Part shown: in pieces, positions 1-9,634 of the stretch
How positions within the stretch are numbered: position 1 is the stretch's first letter
Layout of the letters: each line of letters begins with the position of its first letter
NCBI GenBank assembly: GCA_025360645.1
Contig: JANYBT010000022.1
Coordinates: 24,462-88,461, forward strand
Length of the DNA stretch: 64,000 bases
Origin: Acidobacteriaceae bacterium
GTDB lineage: Bacteria; Acidobacteriota; Terriglobia; Terriglobales; Acidobacteriaceae
Direction of reading: 5' to 3'
Position numbers and translations under genes: made by a program
The notes under the pieces: generated by a model
What the model was told of the DNA's origin: nothing
The model's input: only the letters and a program-made list of their open reading frames with translations
Database searches by the model: none

Positions 1-78
1 CCGAGCAACCGGTTTATGTTCCGTCACGGACGAGCGTCGACAAGCGCCAGAAGTAAAGACTGCCGCGGAGGCAGTGCA

Positions 79-1020
79 TCAATAGTCGCCGGTCATCTCA
101 ATGACGGCTTGGCCGTGGCAGCGCAACTCCTGCGTTGTCCCCTCACGAGTACGAATTCGCACGCTTGCATTCGCCAGACTGTTGTTGCTCACTTCAAAGC
201 TGCCGGAGCAGTCGGTGCGCAGATAGGGAAGTCGGTGAATGGAGTCGCCAGAGCCGTCCACCGTAACCGCGATGTCCCAATCCCGATTTGCGTAAACCAG
301 TTCCCACTGCAGCGCATTGCGGTCGCGTAGAGTCTCTTTGATGTTCAGACGGTGCTCTGTGCCCTCATGCCACAAAATCGCCTTGCGAAACTGAAGGCCC
401 ATGGGCATTTCGTAGACGAGCGCCTCCAACGTCGTGGCCGGGCCGTCGGCTTGGGCGAAGTAGGCATGAGTCCAGGTCCAGGAGTGGCGATGCCGGAACC
501 CGCAGTTGTGGCCTTGCACTCCGAATCCGACAGGCTCGCCCCGGAAGACCTGTCCGTCGAAGGCAATTTCGACGGAGAATGTCGCGTCGGAGTGGGGTGA
601 GCGCGAGAATCCGATCCAGCCTTTGTGGCTTAGTGTCGCGGCGAAGGCCGAGCGATACTGTAGATTCCACCGAATGCGGTGACCCTGGGCTTCCATTTGC
701 CCCGCACAAGAATCTTCCCCAATCTGATTCCCGGCGACACTGAAATGAAAAGGGCTGCGTCCCCGTGGACTTAGCGCAAGACCATCCAGTGGGAATCCTT
801 GGATAAACGTTTCCGGCTTGCCTGCACGTGGGAACCAGGTCGCCCACACTTGCACCGGCGTTCCGAGTGAGTTCCCCGCGCAGCCCTGCTGGCCCGGATT
901 CATCAGCAGATAGCGAAACCACCAGGCGCCCGATCCATCCGCCAATCCCAGACGCAGGAACCACACTTCGTAGCGGCGCCGCATGGAGAGACCAGAGAAG
1001 ACCGGGTTGAGAGAGGTCAT
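79..1020 (-). CDS. Hypothetical protein, possibly CrtC/AttH lipocalin-like fold
   Basis: A 313-residue protein with no signal peptide or membrane segment. It is rich in Trp, His and aromatic residues and alternates short hydrophobic and polar stretches, as expected of a beta-barrel. A central segment reads GHNCGFRHRHSWTWTHAYF (about residues 175-195), which resembles the His/Asn/Trp-rich centre of hydroxyneurosporene synthase/AttH-like and tocopherol-cyclase-like proteins; this resemblance is from memory of the families. The ATG lies 15 bp downstream of the lysS stop on the same strand, so the two are probably cotranscribed. A role in lipid or isoprenoid modification is only a guess. Confidence 0.55.
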   Translation of the reverse strand: MTSLNPVFSGLSMRRRYEVWFLRLGLADGSGAWWFRYLLMNPGQQGCAGNSLGTPVQVWATWFPRAGKPETFIQGFPLDGLALSPRGRSPFHFSVAGNQIGEDSCAGQMEAQGHRIRWNLQYRSAFAATLSHKGWIGFSRSPHSDATFSVEIAFDGQVFRGEPVGFGVQGHNCGFRHRHSWTWTHAYFAQADGPATTLEALVYEMPMGLQFRKAILWHEGTEHRLNIKETLRDRNALQWELVYANRDWDIAVTVDGSGDSIHRLPYLRTDCSGSFEVSNNSLANASVRIRTREGTTQELRCHGQAVIEMTGDY

Positions 1021-1035
1021 GGGGTTGCCCCGGCC

Positions 1036-2580
1036 CTAGGGGTTGGTGGGTTCGGGCGGTCCAGGCTTCTCCGCCCTGAGTAAGGGGAACAGAATCACGT
1101 CTCGGATGGTATGCGAATCGGTCAGCAGCATGGCCAGCCGGTCCACTCCTACACCCACGCCGCCCGCCGGGGGCATTCCGTAAGAGAGGGCGCGGATGTA
1201 GTCCTCATCCATCTGGTGGGCTTCGTCATCGCCGCGCTCGCGTTCTTTCAACTGCCCTTCAAAGCGGCTGCGCTGGTCTTCGGGATCGTTGAGCTCGCTG
1301 AAGCCGTTGGCAATCTCCATCTTCCCGGCATAGATTTCCCAGCGTTCAGTCCAGTCGGGCTCGTCCGGCTTCTGTTTTGAGAGCGGCGAGATGGCGGTGG
1401 GAAATTCGTAAATGATAGTCGGTTGCAACAAGTGCTCTTCGGCGACGGCCTCAAAGAGATTTGCCACCGTCTTGCCCACCGGCTCGGCGGCATCGTACTT
1501 CAGATGGACGCCAGCGCCGCGCACCCGTGCCACCAGCGCTTTCACCGGCTCGTGCGCAGCGAAGTCAGTTATCTCGGGCTTAGCACCGGCCGCATCTGGC
1601 CAAAAATGGAGGATCGCCTCGCGCATGGTCATACGCCGCCAGTTGTCGTGCGACCAGTCGAGCTCCTCATCACCCCATTTGGTCTTCATCCCCCCGGTCA
1701 CATCGAGCACCGCCTGCTCAATGGCGCCTTGCGTGGTGTTCATGATGCCGAGATAGTCGGTATAGGCCTGGTAGGCCTCCAGCATGGTGAACTCAGGGTT
1801 CCAACGCCAGCCCAGACCTTCGTTGCGGAAGTTGCGGTTGATCTCGTACACCCGGTCGAACCCGCCGACTGTCAGCCGCTTCAGATAAAGTTCGGGCGCA
1901 ATCCGCAAAAACAAATCCATGTCGAGCGTGTTGTGATGGGTGACAAACGGACGCGCCACCGCTCCGCCGGCGATGGCATGCATCATCGGCGTCTCCACTT
2001 CCAGGAAGCCCTGCCCATCCAGATATCGCCGCAGCGATTGCACCAGGCGCGTGCGTTTAACAAATACCTCGCGGACCGCCGGATTCATCACCAGATCGAC
2101 ATAGCGCTGGCGGTATCGCAACTCCACGTCGGTCAGCCCGTGCCATTTTTCAGGCAGGGGCAGCAGGTCTTTGGCCAGAAACGTGATGGCTTCCACATGG
2201 ACCGACAATTCGCCAGTGCGAGTGCGGAACAAATATCCGTTCACTCCGATGTGGTCGCCGAGATCCAGCAGCTTGTAGAGATCGAATCCCTGATCGCCGA
2301 CCGCGTCCTTCTTGACGTAAATCTGCAAGCGTTGTCCGTCTTGCTGCAGATGCGCAAAGCCGGCCTTGCCCATCAGTCGAATAGCCATGATGCGCCCGGC
2401 CACTCGTACGTTCACCCGCGACGCCTCCAACTCCTCGGCGGTTTTGGGCAGGAATTCCGCCAGAATCTGCGGGATGGTGTGGGTGAACTCGTACTTGCTG
2501 GGGTACGTCGCCTGCCCCAGCGCCTCAATCTGCTTGAGCTTCTCGCGGCGCAGTTCGTAAATTTGTTCGTCGAGTGCCAA
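1036..2580 (-). CDS. lysS: Lysyl-tRNA synthetase, class II
   Basis: Charges tRNA-Lys with lysine in the cytoplasm. The 514-residue length fits bacterial LysRS. The N-terminal OB-fold anticodon-binding region (about residues 55-150) is followed by class II catalytic motifs: motif 1 around RYVDLVMNPAVREVF, motif 2 around FRNEGLGWRWNPEFTMLEAY (about residue 252 on), and motif 3 near the C-terminus at YGMPPAGGVGVGVDRLAMLL. The start is a TTG directly before ALDEQIYELRREKL, which matches the usual N-terminus of the family; no earlier in-frame ATG was seen. It is transcribed away from the nuo block and is followed after 15 bp by the lipocalin-like gene. Confidence 0.97.
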   Translation of the reverse strand: MALDEQIYELRREKLKQIEALGQATYPSKYEFTHTIPQILAEFLPKTAEELEASRVNVRVAGRIMAIRLMGKAGFAHLQQDGQRLQIYVKKDAVGDQGFDLYKLLDLGDHIGVNGYLFRTRTGELSVHVEAITFLAKDLLPLPEKWHGLTDVELRYRQRYVDLVMNPAVREVFVKRTRLVQSLRRYLDGQGFLEVETPMMHAIAGGAVARPFVTHHNTLDMDLFLRIAPELYLKRLTVGGFDRVYEINRNFRNEGLGWRWNPEFTMLEAYQAYTDYLGIMNTTQGAIEQAVLDVTGGMKTKWGDEELDWSHDNWRRMTMREAILHFWPDAAGAKPEITDFAAHEPVKALVARVRGAGVHLKYDAAEPVGKTVANLFEAVAEEHLLQPTIIYEFPTAISPLSKQKPDEPDWTERWEIYAGKMEIANGFSELNDPEDQRSRFEGQLKERERGDDEAHQMDEDYIRALSYGMPPAGGVGVGVDRLAMLLTDSHTIRDVILFPLLRAEKPGPPEPTNP

Positions 2581-2930
2581 AGGGAGCCCTTCTGAGTGCG
2601 GGTTTTACGAATATAGGGATGAACTGAAGATTATAAACAACCCTCACTTGCGCTAGTAGTCAGCACCCGTATCGCCTTTCCTATGTGATCTCCGCGGTCA
2701 ATTGCGTCTTGCGCCTTCCCGTGTCTTCTGTGCCCTCTGTGATGAATGGTACTTTCCTTCGGGTCCACCGCGTCTTCCTTGGCCGAACCCGGCCCACGGG
2801 CAATTGCTCTCACAGGGGCGAAACTCCAGCAGTCCGCGAAGCAAGCCAGCGCCTCGCCCCTTGTAGCCAAGCCTCATCGGCGTTACCATTAGCAGCTCCA
2901 AGTTTTGCAGCCGCAAGTTGCGAGAACCTG
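2581..2930. other. Divergent intergenic region between lysS and nuoA
   Basis: About 350 bp separating two divergent genes, so it should hold both promoters. No convincing -35/-10 pair, riboswitch or repeat was recognised. The reading frame of nuoA stays open upstream to 2685, but the translation there is low in hydrophobicity and unlike NuoA, so it is not treated as coding. Confidence 0.5.
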
Positions 2931-3287
2931 ATGCCCCAAAATTACGTTCCCATTTTCATCTTCGTCGCGTTCGTAGGAATTTTGCTGCCGTTCACCCTGC
3001 TGCTGGCCAAGCTGGTGCGCCCAGACAACCCTGGCAAAACCAAGCTGATGCCCTACGAGTGCGGTATCGACCCTTACGATAACGCGCGCGGACGCTACAC
3101 CGTCCGCTACTACATCATCGCCATTTTGTTCGTGGTGTTCGACGTCGAAACCATTTTTTTGTTTCCCTGGGCTGTGAAGTTCAAGGCCATGGGAATGTTT
3201 GGACTGGTTGAAATGCTGGTCTTCCTCGGCATCCTGATCGTGGGCTACATCTGGGTCTGGAACAAGGGCGCGCTGGAGTGGGTATAG
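2931..3287 (+). CDS. nuoA: NADH-quinone oxidoreductase subunit A
   Basis: Small membrane subunit of complex I, next to the quinone chamber. 118 residues with three predicted transmembrane helices. The loop motif YECGID (residues 42-47, Cys44) and the acidic pair in FDVETIFLFPW (Asp71, Glu73) are family hallmarks. The ATG at 2931 is chosen because homology starts immediately (PQNYVPIFIF) and upstream in-frame residues do not resemble the family. It is the first gene of the nuo block; nuoB, which usually follows, is missing here and lies at 16804. Confidence 0.95.
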   Translation: MPQNYVPIFIFVAFVGILLPFTLLLAKLVRPDNPGKTKLMPYECGIDPYDNARGRYTVRYYIIAILFVVFDVETIFLFPWAVKFKAMGMFGLVEMLVFLGILIVGYIWVWNKGALEWV

Positions 3288-3433
3288 CACGGCCGGTTTC
3301 CTTTTTTTCGTGAACTGCTGCACGTGACGCAGCGCACTCGCGGCAGTGACCGTGGTGCGTTGACTTCGCCGAAACAAGCTGTTAAAAGTTAACGTTCTTT
3401 TCGTCCCAACCAATTAGAGATACTCGCGAGCTT

Positions 3434-4171
3434 ATGCCCGAAGACACCAAGTCGCCCGCGACACCGCCGCCTGAGGGCGAGTCGAAGCCAGCGGCGGAAA
3501 ACAGCACCGCCCCGGAAGCCAAAGAAGCTGCTGCGCCGACGTCTGTGGCACCCGCTGCTTCGATGCCCACTGCTTCCGCACCAACCGCTTCCACTCCCGC
3601 GGCGCCCACACCCGCGCCCGCTACTTCCGCTCCTGCGAAACCTGCTGCTCCGGCGAAGCCCCCCGGCCCCACGCCCATTCCATGGGATTCCCCCATGGTC
3701 GCAAAATTTAAAGGTCAATACGGGACCGGCCTGGAGTCGTGGACCTACCTCGGACAAAACTATCTAATTGTGGATCGCGCGTTGATCCCTGACATCTTGA
3801 TGCTGTTGCGCGATGGCGAGCAGTTCGACTATTGCGTCGACCTCACCGCCGCCCACTATCCCACTCGCGAAAAGCAGTTCGAAGTCATCTGGATTCTCTA
3901 CTCCTTCGAGCGCAACGAGCGGGTGCGAGTGAAGACTTCGATTGCAGAAGGAGACTCGATACCGACCGCCGTCGGCATTTGGCCCACCGCCAACTGGTTG
4001 GAGCGCGAAGTCTATGACATGTTCGGCATCCAGTTTGCCGGACATCCCGACATGAAGCGTATTCTGCTTCCCGACGGGTGGAAGGGTCACCCGCTGCGCA
4101 AGGATTACGGCATCCTCCAGCAAGACCAGGAATGGGTCCAGATCAACCTCGGGATTGAGAGCGGCCAATGA
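3434..4171 (+). CDS. nuoC: NADH-quinone oxidoreductase subunit C with Ala/Pro-rich N-terminal extension
   Basis: Peripheral-arm subunit of complex I (30 kDa subunit family). Residues from about 90 to the end carry the fold: the [20 protein letters not shown] region, [13 protein letters not shown] and the C-terminal signature HPLRKDYGI. The first ~85 residues are a low-complexity Ala/Pro/Thr/Lys stretch, almost certainly disordered and not part of the usual NuoC (about 150-200 residues). The start at 3434 is the first ATG; an in-frame Met at about residue 43 would still leave part of the extension. The stop overlaps nuoD by 4 bp (ATGA), implying translational coupling. A 146-bp gap separates it from nuoA. 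Confidence 0.93.
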   Translation: MPEDTKSPATPPPEGESKPAAENSTAPEAKEAAAPTSVAPAASMPTASAPTASTPAAPTPAPATSAPAKPAAPAKPPGPTPIPWDSPMVAKFKGQYGTGLESWTYLGQNYLIVDRALIPDILMLLRDGEQFDYCVDLTAAHYPTREKQFEVIWILYSFERNERVRVKTSIAEGDSIPTAVGIWPTANWLEREVYDMFGIQFAGHPDMKRILLPDGWKGHPLRKDYGILQQDQEWVQINLGIESGQ

Positions 4172-5325
4172 ACGATCCGATTACCCACTCTCTCTCCCAT
4201 CTCGATCTCAATACCAAAGACGAGACGTTCCTCGACTCCAACGAACTCATCATCAACATGGGTCCGCAACATCCGGCGACCCACGGCGTGCTGCGCGTCA
4301 TCCTCAAGCTGGATGGCGAAAAGGTTCTGGGTACCGAGTGCGTCATCGGCTACCTGCATCGCGGCGTCGAAAAAATTGCCGAGCATCGCACCTACACCAT
4401 GTTCAATCCCTATGTGGACCGCATGGACTACGTGGCTGCGGTTTCCAATGGCTTGGGGTACTGCCAGGCGGTCGAAACCTTGATGAACGTGGAGGCCCCG
4501 CCGCGCGCCAAGTACATTCGCGTGATTTTGACCGAGCTGAACCGACTCGCCAGTCATCAACTGTGGCTGGGGACGCACGCGCTCGATATCGGGGCCATTA
4601 CGCCGCTGTTCTACACCTTCCGCGACCGCGAAGAGATCCTTAAGATTTTTGAAAAATACTGTGGCGCCCGTCTTACCACCCACGCCTTCCGCATCGGCGG
4701 CTGCTTGTATGAGACCTACGACGGCTTCGAAAGAGAAGTCAAGAAATTCCTGACTTTCGTCGCTCCTAAGATTGACGAGTACGAAGAATTGCTGACCACC
4801 AATCGCATCTGGGTGGAGCGTACCCGCGGAGTGGGATACATTTCCGCCGAGGATTGTATCGCGCTCGGCGTCACCGGCCCAGTGTTACGCGCCAGCGGCG
4901 TGCGCTGGGACCTTCGCAAGGCCCAACCTTACGCGGCCTATTCCGATTTCGATTTCGACATCCCCATTGGTGAGAACGGCGACACCTACGATCGGTATCT
5001 GGTGCGCATGGCGGAAATGCGGCAGTCGCTGCGCATCATTCAGCAGGCCGTGGACGGCATCCCCGAAGGTCCCATCATGGCCAAGATTCCCAAGGTCATC
5101 AAGCCTCCCGTGGGCGAAATCTATCACTCCATCGAAGCTCCCAAGGGTGAGCTGGGCTACTTCATCGTCAGCGATGGCTCCACCCAGCCTTACCGACTGC
5201 GGGTTCGGCCACCTTCGTTCATCAACCTGCAGGCGCTCGACCAGATGGTCAAGGGACAGATGATAGCCGACGTGGTTGCTGTTATTGGCACGCTCGACAT
5301 TGTTCTGGGCGAGGTGGATCGCTGA
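4168..5325 (+). CDS. nuoD: NADH-quinone oxidoreductase subunit D
   Basis: 49 kDa-type subunit lining the quinone-binding pocket of complex I. 385 residues. The N-terminal [14 protein letters not shown] motif (about residues 30-43) contains the quinone-site His residues, followed by [12 protein letters not shown]. The C-terminus ends in the conserved DIVLGEVDR. It is coupled to nuoC by a 4-bp overlap and to nuoH by a 1-bp TGATG overlap. No Ni-binding Cys pairs of the related hydrogenase large subunits are seen, so it belongs to complex I. Confidence 0.97.
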   Translation: MNDPITHSLSHLDLNTKDETFLDSNELIINMGPQHPATHGVLRVILKLDGEKVLGTECVIGYLHRGVEKIAEHRTYTMFNPYVDRMDYVAAVSNGLGYCQAVETLMNVEAPPRAKYIRVILTELNRLASHQLWLGTHALDIGAITPLFYTFRDREEILKIFEKYCGARLTTHAFRIGGCLYETYDGFEREVKKFLTFVAPKIDEYEELLTTNRIWVERTRGVGYISAEDCIALGVTGPVLRASGVRWDLRKAQPYAAYSDFDFDIPIGENGDTYDRYLVRMAEMRQSLRIIQQAVDGIPEGPIMAKIPKVIKPPVGEIYHSIEAPKGELGYFIVSDGSTQPYRLRVRPPSFINLQALDQMVKGQMIADVVAVIGTLDIVLGEVDR

Positions 5326-6575
5326 TGCTCGAGTACATCAAGTCCTACCTCGGCAGCAACCTCACCCCGGGGTCCGCCGGCAACATGCTTTGGGCGTTCG
5401 TATACATCGCGCTGATTTTTCTCGGACTCTCGGTTGCCGTGATTGCGATGAACTGGCTGGAACGCAAGATCCTGGCTCACATGCAAGTTCGTCTTGGCCC
5501 CATGCGTGTGGGCCCGCACGGACTGCTGCAGCCCGTGGCGGACGCCTTGAAGCTGCTGCTCAAGGAAGACATCATGCCCGCGGAGGCCGACAAGCTGGTT
5601 TTCTGGCTGGCCCCGCTCATTGTCGTGCTGGCGGCGTTCGCGGTATTCACCGTGGTCCCCTTCGGTCCCACTCATGCGGTCACGGACATGAACATCGGCA
5701 TTTTGTTCATGCTGGGCGTGTCGTCACTGGGAGTGCTTGGCATCGTGATGGCGGGTTGGGCATCGAATTCGCACTATCCCCTGATTGGCGCGCTGCGTTC
5801 CAGCGCCCAGATGGTTTCCTACGAAGTGGCCATGGGCCTGGCCGTCGTCTCCGCCGTGCTGATGACCAGCATGAACGCCCAGGGAACGGGTACGCTGAGC
5901 ATGATTGGCATTGTCCAAGCCCAACAACAACAGGGCGTGTGGTTCATCTTCAAATTCTTTCCGCTGGGATTCATGGCGATGGGAATTTTTGCCATCGCGA
6001 TGGTTGCGGAAACCAACCGCGCCCCGTTTGACTTACCCGAAGCTGAGTCGGAACTGACTGCGGGCTTCCACACTGAATACAGCGGTTTCCGCTGGTCTCT
6101 GTTTTTTCTGGCGGAATACTCGGCGATGATTGCGGTCTCCTCCATCGCGGTGACGCTGTGGTTGGGCGGATGGCTGCGTCCCTTTCCCAACCTGCTGGGC
6201 GGACCGCTGTGGGATTTAGTTTTCTCGCTGGCTCCGGGATTGTCTTTCCTGGCTTTGGGGGCCATGGCTGCCTTCAACACCTTTCGCATGCCGCGACACT
6301 CGTTTTTTCGCGTGCAGACTGTCGGGCTGGCCCTGTTCGCGGTTTTGTTGGCAATGATCGGCGTGCTGATGCTGGCGCCGGGCGTGCGCGAAAGAGTGCA
6401 GGACATTTTCTGGTTCTGCTTCAAAGTGGCGGTGTTCATGTACCTCTACATCTGGTATCGCGGCACCTTCCCGCGCTATCGTTTTGACCAGCTGATGCGA
6501 GTGGGATGGAAAGTGCTGTTGCCCGCTGGTCTGGGCGTGCTGATCTTGACTGCCATTGTGGGGGTGCTGGTTTAA
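5325..6575 (+). CDS. nuoH: NADH-quinone oxidoreductase subunit H
   Basis: Membrane subunit joining the peripheral and membrane arms and forming part of the quinone tunnel. 416 residues, somewhat longer than the common ~325-350, with about eight or nine hydrophobic helices. Conserved loops seen are MNWLERKILAHMQVRLGPMR (residues 44-63) and AETNRAPFDLPEAESELTAG with its acidic cluster, followed by a EYSGFRWSLFFLAEY segment. The ATG overlaps the nuoD stop by one base, and its own stop overlaps the nuoJ start by one base. nuoI normally sits between nuoH and nuoJ; it is absent here. Confidence 0.97.
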   Translation: MLEYIKSYLGSNLTPGSAGNMLWAFVYIALIFLGLSVAVIAMNWLERKILAHMQVRLGPMRVGPHGLLQPVADALKLLLKEDIMPAEADKLVFWLAPLIVVLAAFAVFTVVPFGPTHAVTDMNIGILFMLGVSSLGVLGIVMAGWASNSHYPLIGALRSSAQMVSYEVAMGLAVVSAVLMTSMNAQGTGTLSMIGIVQAQQQQGVWFIFKFFPLGFMAMGIFAIAMVAETNRAPFDLPEAESELTAGFHTEYSGFRWSLFFLAEYSAMIAVSSIAVTLWLGGWLRPFPNLLGGPLWDLVFSLAPGLSFLALGAMAAFNTFRMPRHSFFRVQTVGLALFAVLLAMIGVLMLAPGVRERVQDIFWFCFKVAVFMYLYIWYRGTFPRYRFDQLMRVGWKVLLPAGLGVLILTAIVGVLV

Positions 6576-7084
6576 TGAATCCCGTTGCCACCCCGTTTTT
6601 CTTTTACTTGCTCTCCACCCTGGCGATTCTGGGCGGCGTGATGGTGATCGTTCGCCGCAACGCGGTGCATTCCGCCATCGCTCTGATTGTGACCTTGCTG
6701 TCGGTGGCCGGCTTGTACCTCATGCTGTATGCCCCCTTCGTGGCTGGCGTGCAGATCATCGTTTACGCCGGCGGCATCATGGTGCTGTTCCTATTCGTCA
6801 TCATGCTGGTCAACATTGACCGCTCCATGAAGGAACGAGCCTTCAATAAACAATGGTGGATCGCGATTGCAGCGGCGGTCGCACTGGGTGCGTTGTTTGT
6901 GTCGGTGTTCGTGAAGAGCAAGGGACTGTTCCCGGAACGCGGGCTGCCTCTTGCGGAAGAGTCCAACACCCAGCAGATTGGTTTGTATCTGTATGGGAAT
7001 TACATGTTTGCCTTCGAAATCGCCTCGCTGTTGCTTCTGGTGGCGATCATCGGAGCCGTGGTGATGGCAAAGAAGCGGATTTGA
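6575..7084 (+). CDS. nuoJ: NADH-quinone oxidoreductase subunit J
   Basis: 169-residue membrane subunit with five predicted helices. The segment [20 protein letters not shown] is the typical TM3 that includes the pi-bulge region involved in coupling. The ATG at 6575 overlaps the nuoH stop (TAATG) and gives the normal N-terminus; an in-frame start further upstream would lie inside nuoH. Followed after 34 bp by nuoK. Confidence 0.95.
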   Translation: MNPVATPFFFYLLSTLAILGGVMVIVRRNAVHSAIALIVTLLSVAGLYLMLYAPFVAGVQIIVYAGGIMVLFLFVIMLVNIDRSMKERAFNKQWWIAIAAAVALGALFVSVFVKSKGLFPERGLPLAEESNTQQIGLYLYGNYMFAFEIASLLLLVAIIGAVVMAKKRI

Positions 7085-7118
7085 ATCGGCGGTATTCTCG
7101 GCAACTAGAAGCGAATTT

Positions 7119-7424
7119 ATGGTTCCAATCACGACAACGCATTATCTGGTGGTAGCCGCTGCACTGTTCGTGCTGGGCGTGATCGGCGTGCTCACTCGCC
7201 GCAACGTGGTCATTGTGCTGATGTCCATCGAGCTGATTCTGAATGCGGTCAACCTTAATCTGGTGGCTTTCTCGCGGATGTGGGGACTGCACGGGCAGGT
7301 GTTCGCCATTTTTGTCGTGGTGGATGCTGCTGCGGAAGCCGCGGTTGGGCTGGGCATTCTGATCGCGTTCTTCCGCAATAAAGAGACGATCAACGTGGAT
7401 GAGATTGATTTGTTGAAGTGGTAG
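7119..7424 (+). CDS. nuoK: NADH-quinone oxidoreductase subunit K
   Basis: 101 residues and three transmembrane helices, matching the family length. The helices carry the conserved membrane glutamates: one in [14 protein letters not shown] and one in [18 protein letters not shown], both implicated in proton transfer. Homologous to the MrpC antiporter subunit. The gene sits in the conserved J-K-L-M-N order with a 30-bp spacer to nuoL. Confidence 0.96.
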   Translation: MVPITTTHYLVVAAALFVLGVIGVLTRRNVVIVLMSIELILNAVNLNLVAFSRMWGLHGQVFAIFVVVDAAAEAAVGLGILIAFFRNKETINVDEIDLLKW

Positions 7425-7454
7425 GCGACTGGCAACTGGTAACCGAGAACTGAA

Positions 7455-9581
7455 ATGCTTTTTCTTGATCACATTTGGCTGCTCCCGCTGCTGCCGGCGT
7501 TCGGCGCGGTCATTATGTTTTTCTTCGGCCGCAAGCTCTCCAAGCCTGCGGTCAATGCCATCTGTGTCGGCCTGGTCGTGCTCACCTTCCTGATGTCCTG
7601 CGGGGCGGTGTACCAGTACACCCAGTTCGCCCACGGCACCGGCCAGCCATTTGAAAAAGTGATGTACACCTGGCTGGGCAGCGACACTGGACACCTTGCC
7701 TATCGCACTACCACCGGTACTCCCGTCGAGTTCAAAGCGCAGGTCGGTTTCCTGCTCGACCCTCTCTCCGCCATCTGGCTGTTGTTCGTCACCGGTGTGG
7801 GCATGTTGATCCACATCTACTCCACCGGATACATGGCGCACGAAGGCGGATACTACCGCTTCTTCGGCTACATGAACCTGTTCATGTTCTCCATGCTGAC
7901 TCTGATTCTGGGGAACAACTATGCACAGCTTTTCGTGGGATGGGAAGGCGTGGGCCTGTGCTCCTACTTGCTGATCGGATTCTATTTCCATCGCCAGTCC
8001 GCCAGCACCGCCGCCAACAAAGCTTTTATTGTGAACCGCATTGGGGACGCGGGATTTTTGCTCGGCATGTTCACCATCGCCTGGTACTTTGGCTCGCTTC
8101 GATTCACCGAAGTGAACCATATGGCGCGGGTGGGCGGCTTCGCCATCGGCGACCCGGTCATCACGGCGGCGGCATTGCTGCTGTTTGTCGGCGCTTGCGG
8201 AAAGTCTGCGCAGGTTCCGCTCTATGTCTGGCTGCCTGACGCGATGGAAGGCCCCACGCCGGTGTCTGCTTTGATTCACGCGGCCACCATGGTCACCGCT
8301 GGACTGTACATGGTCGCGCGTTCCAACGCTTTGTTTGTGCTGGCGCCCACAGCGATGTTCACCATGGCGATTGTGGGCGCGATCACTGCCATCTTTGCCG
8401 CCTCCATCGGCCTGGTACAAAACGACATCAAGCGCGTGCTCGCCTATTCCACAGTTTCCCAACTGGGCTACATGTTCCTGGCCCTCGGCGTGGGCGCCTT
8501 CTCCGCCGGAGTGTTCCACGTCTTTACTCATGCTTTCTTCAAGGCCTTGTTGTTCCTGGGCGCGGGTTCGGTGATTCACGCTATGAGTGGCGAGCAGGAC
8601 CTGCGCAACATGGGCGACCTGCGTAAGCGCATCCCCATCACTCACTGGACCATGTTGATCGCGACCCTCGCTATTGCAGGCATTCCGCCCTTCGCCGGCT
8701 TCTTCTCGAAAGACGAAATCCTTTGGCAGACCTGGTCGTCTCAAGGCGGCGCCTTCCGCATTCTCTGGTATGTCGGCTACGCCACCGCTCTGATGACCGC
8801 CTTCTACATGTTCCGCCTGATGTACTTGACTTTCTACAGCCCGTCGCGCATGACCCACGAGGCGGAACATCACCTACACGAATCACCCAAGTCCATGACC
8901 GGACCCTTGGTGATTCTGGCGCTGTGCTCCATTGGTGCGGGCTGGTTGGGTTGGCCGCACAGTCTCGGCGGCTCTGATCGTTTTGCCGCCTTCCTTGCTC
9001 CCGTGTTCGCCAAAGAGGCGCAGGTGTTCAAGAACCAGGGCGAGGCTAATCAATTGGCTGCGGGCGAGAGGGAAGAGGAGCATACGTCTCCTACTGAATA
9101 CGCTCTGATCGGACTTTCCGTGGCCGCTGCAGGATTGGGTTTTGTCATGGCCCGCATGGCCTACAGCCGAGCCCAGCGCGGCTTCCGCGAACCCATCGCC
9201 ACCGCCTCTCAACCCTTCTACCGAGTGCTTTACGACAAATGGTTTGTGGATGAATTCTACGACTACGTGTTCACTGGCCGCCGCAAGGTGGGAGGAGTGC
9301 GCCTGGGCGTGATGGGTTTAGGCGAAGCCTCGTCCTGGGCCGATTCCCACCTGCTCGACGGCACCGTAAACGGGGTTGGGTGGGCCACCCGCGCGTTTGG
9401 AACCCTCTCCAGTTGGTGGGACAAATGGATCATCGACGGCCTGCTGGTGAACGGTCCAGCCATTGGGGCGCAGATGCTCTCTTTGCCGATGCGGCTGCTC
9501 GAATGGGGATTGATGCAGTGGTATGCGTTGGTGATGGTGCTGGGTCTGCTTGGGTTTGCGGTGTATTACGTGTACCGGTAA
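7455..9581 (+). CDS. nuoL: NADH-quinone oxidoreductase subunit L
   Basis: Antiporter-like proton-pumping subunit at the distal end of complex I. 708 residues, with roughly 16 helices and the long lateral amphipathic helix expected near the C-terminus. Family motifs include VGWEGVGLCSYLLIGFY (about residues 162-178) with the TM5 Glu, the broken-helix region GKSAQVPLYVWLPDAMEGPT and HAATMVTAGLYMV, and the Lys-bearing QNDIKRVLAYSTVSQLGYM. It is longer than the E. coli protein (613) because of an extra hydrophilic segment around residues 520-560 rich in Glu and Gln. The gap to nuoM is 53 bp. Confidence 0.97.
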   Translation: MLFLDHIWLLPLLPAFGAVIMFFFGRKLSKPAVNAICVGLVVLTFLMSCGAVYQYTQFAHGTGQPFEKVMYTWLGSDTGHLAYRTTTGTPVEFKAQVGFLLDPLSAIWLLFVTGVGMLIHIYSTGYMAHEGGYYRFFGYMNLFMFSMLTLILGNNYAQLFVGWEGVGLCSYLLIGFYFHRQSASTAANKAFIVNRIGDAGFLLGMFTIAWYFGSLRFTEVNHMARVGGFAIGDPVITAAALLLFVGACGKSAQVPLYVWLPDAMEGPTPVSALIHAATMVTAGLYMVARSNALFVLAPTAMFTMAIVGAITAIFAASIGLVQNDIKRVLAYSTVSQLGYMFLALGVGAFSAGVFHVFTHAFFKALLFLGAGSVIHAMSGEQDLRNMGDLRKRIPITHWTMLIATLAIAGIPPFAGFFSKDEILWQTWSSQGGAFRILWYVGYATALMTAFYMFRLMYLTFYSPSRMTHEAEHHLHESPKSMTGPLVILALCSIGAGWLGWPHSLGGSDRFAAFLAPVFAKEAQVFKNQGEANQLAAGEREEEHTSPTEYALIGLSVAAAGLGFVMARMAYSRAQRGFREPIATASQPFYRVLYDKWFVDEFYDYVFTGRRKVGGVRLGVMGLGEASSWADSHLLDGTVNGVGWATRAFGTLSSWWDKWIIDGLLVNGPAIGAQMLSLPMRLLEWGLMQWYALVMVLGLLGFAVYYVYR

Positions 9582-9634
9582 CTGCGGGCTAGCTCGAGAC
9601 TGGTAGCCAGAACTGGCAACTGGAAATTGCTCTT

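Noticed and set aside
2685..2930. N-terminal extension of NuoA
   Set aside because: The frame is open but its translation is Cys/Arg/Pro-rich and unlike NuoA; homology begins exactly at the ATG at 2931.
7047..8873. 608-codon open frame on the minus strand opposite nuoL
   Set aside because: Its translation is rich in His, Gln, Asp and Arg with no hydrophobic core; it is the antisense shadow of a high-GC membrane-protein gene. The same applies to the long frames opposite lysS, nuoN, groEL and the M13 peptidase.
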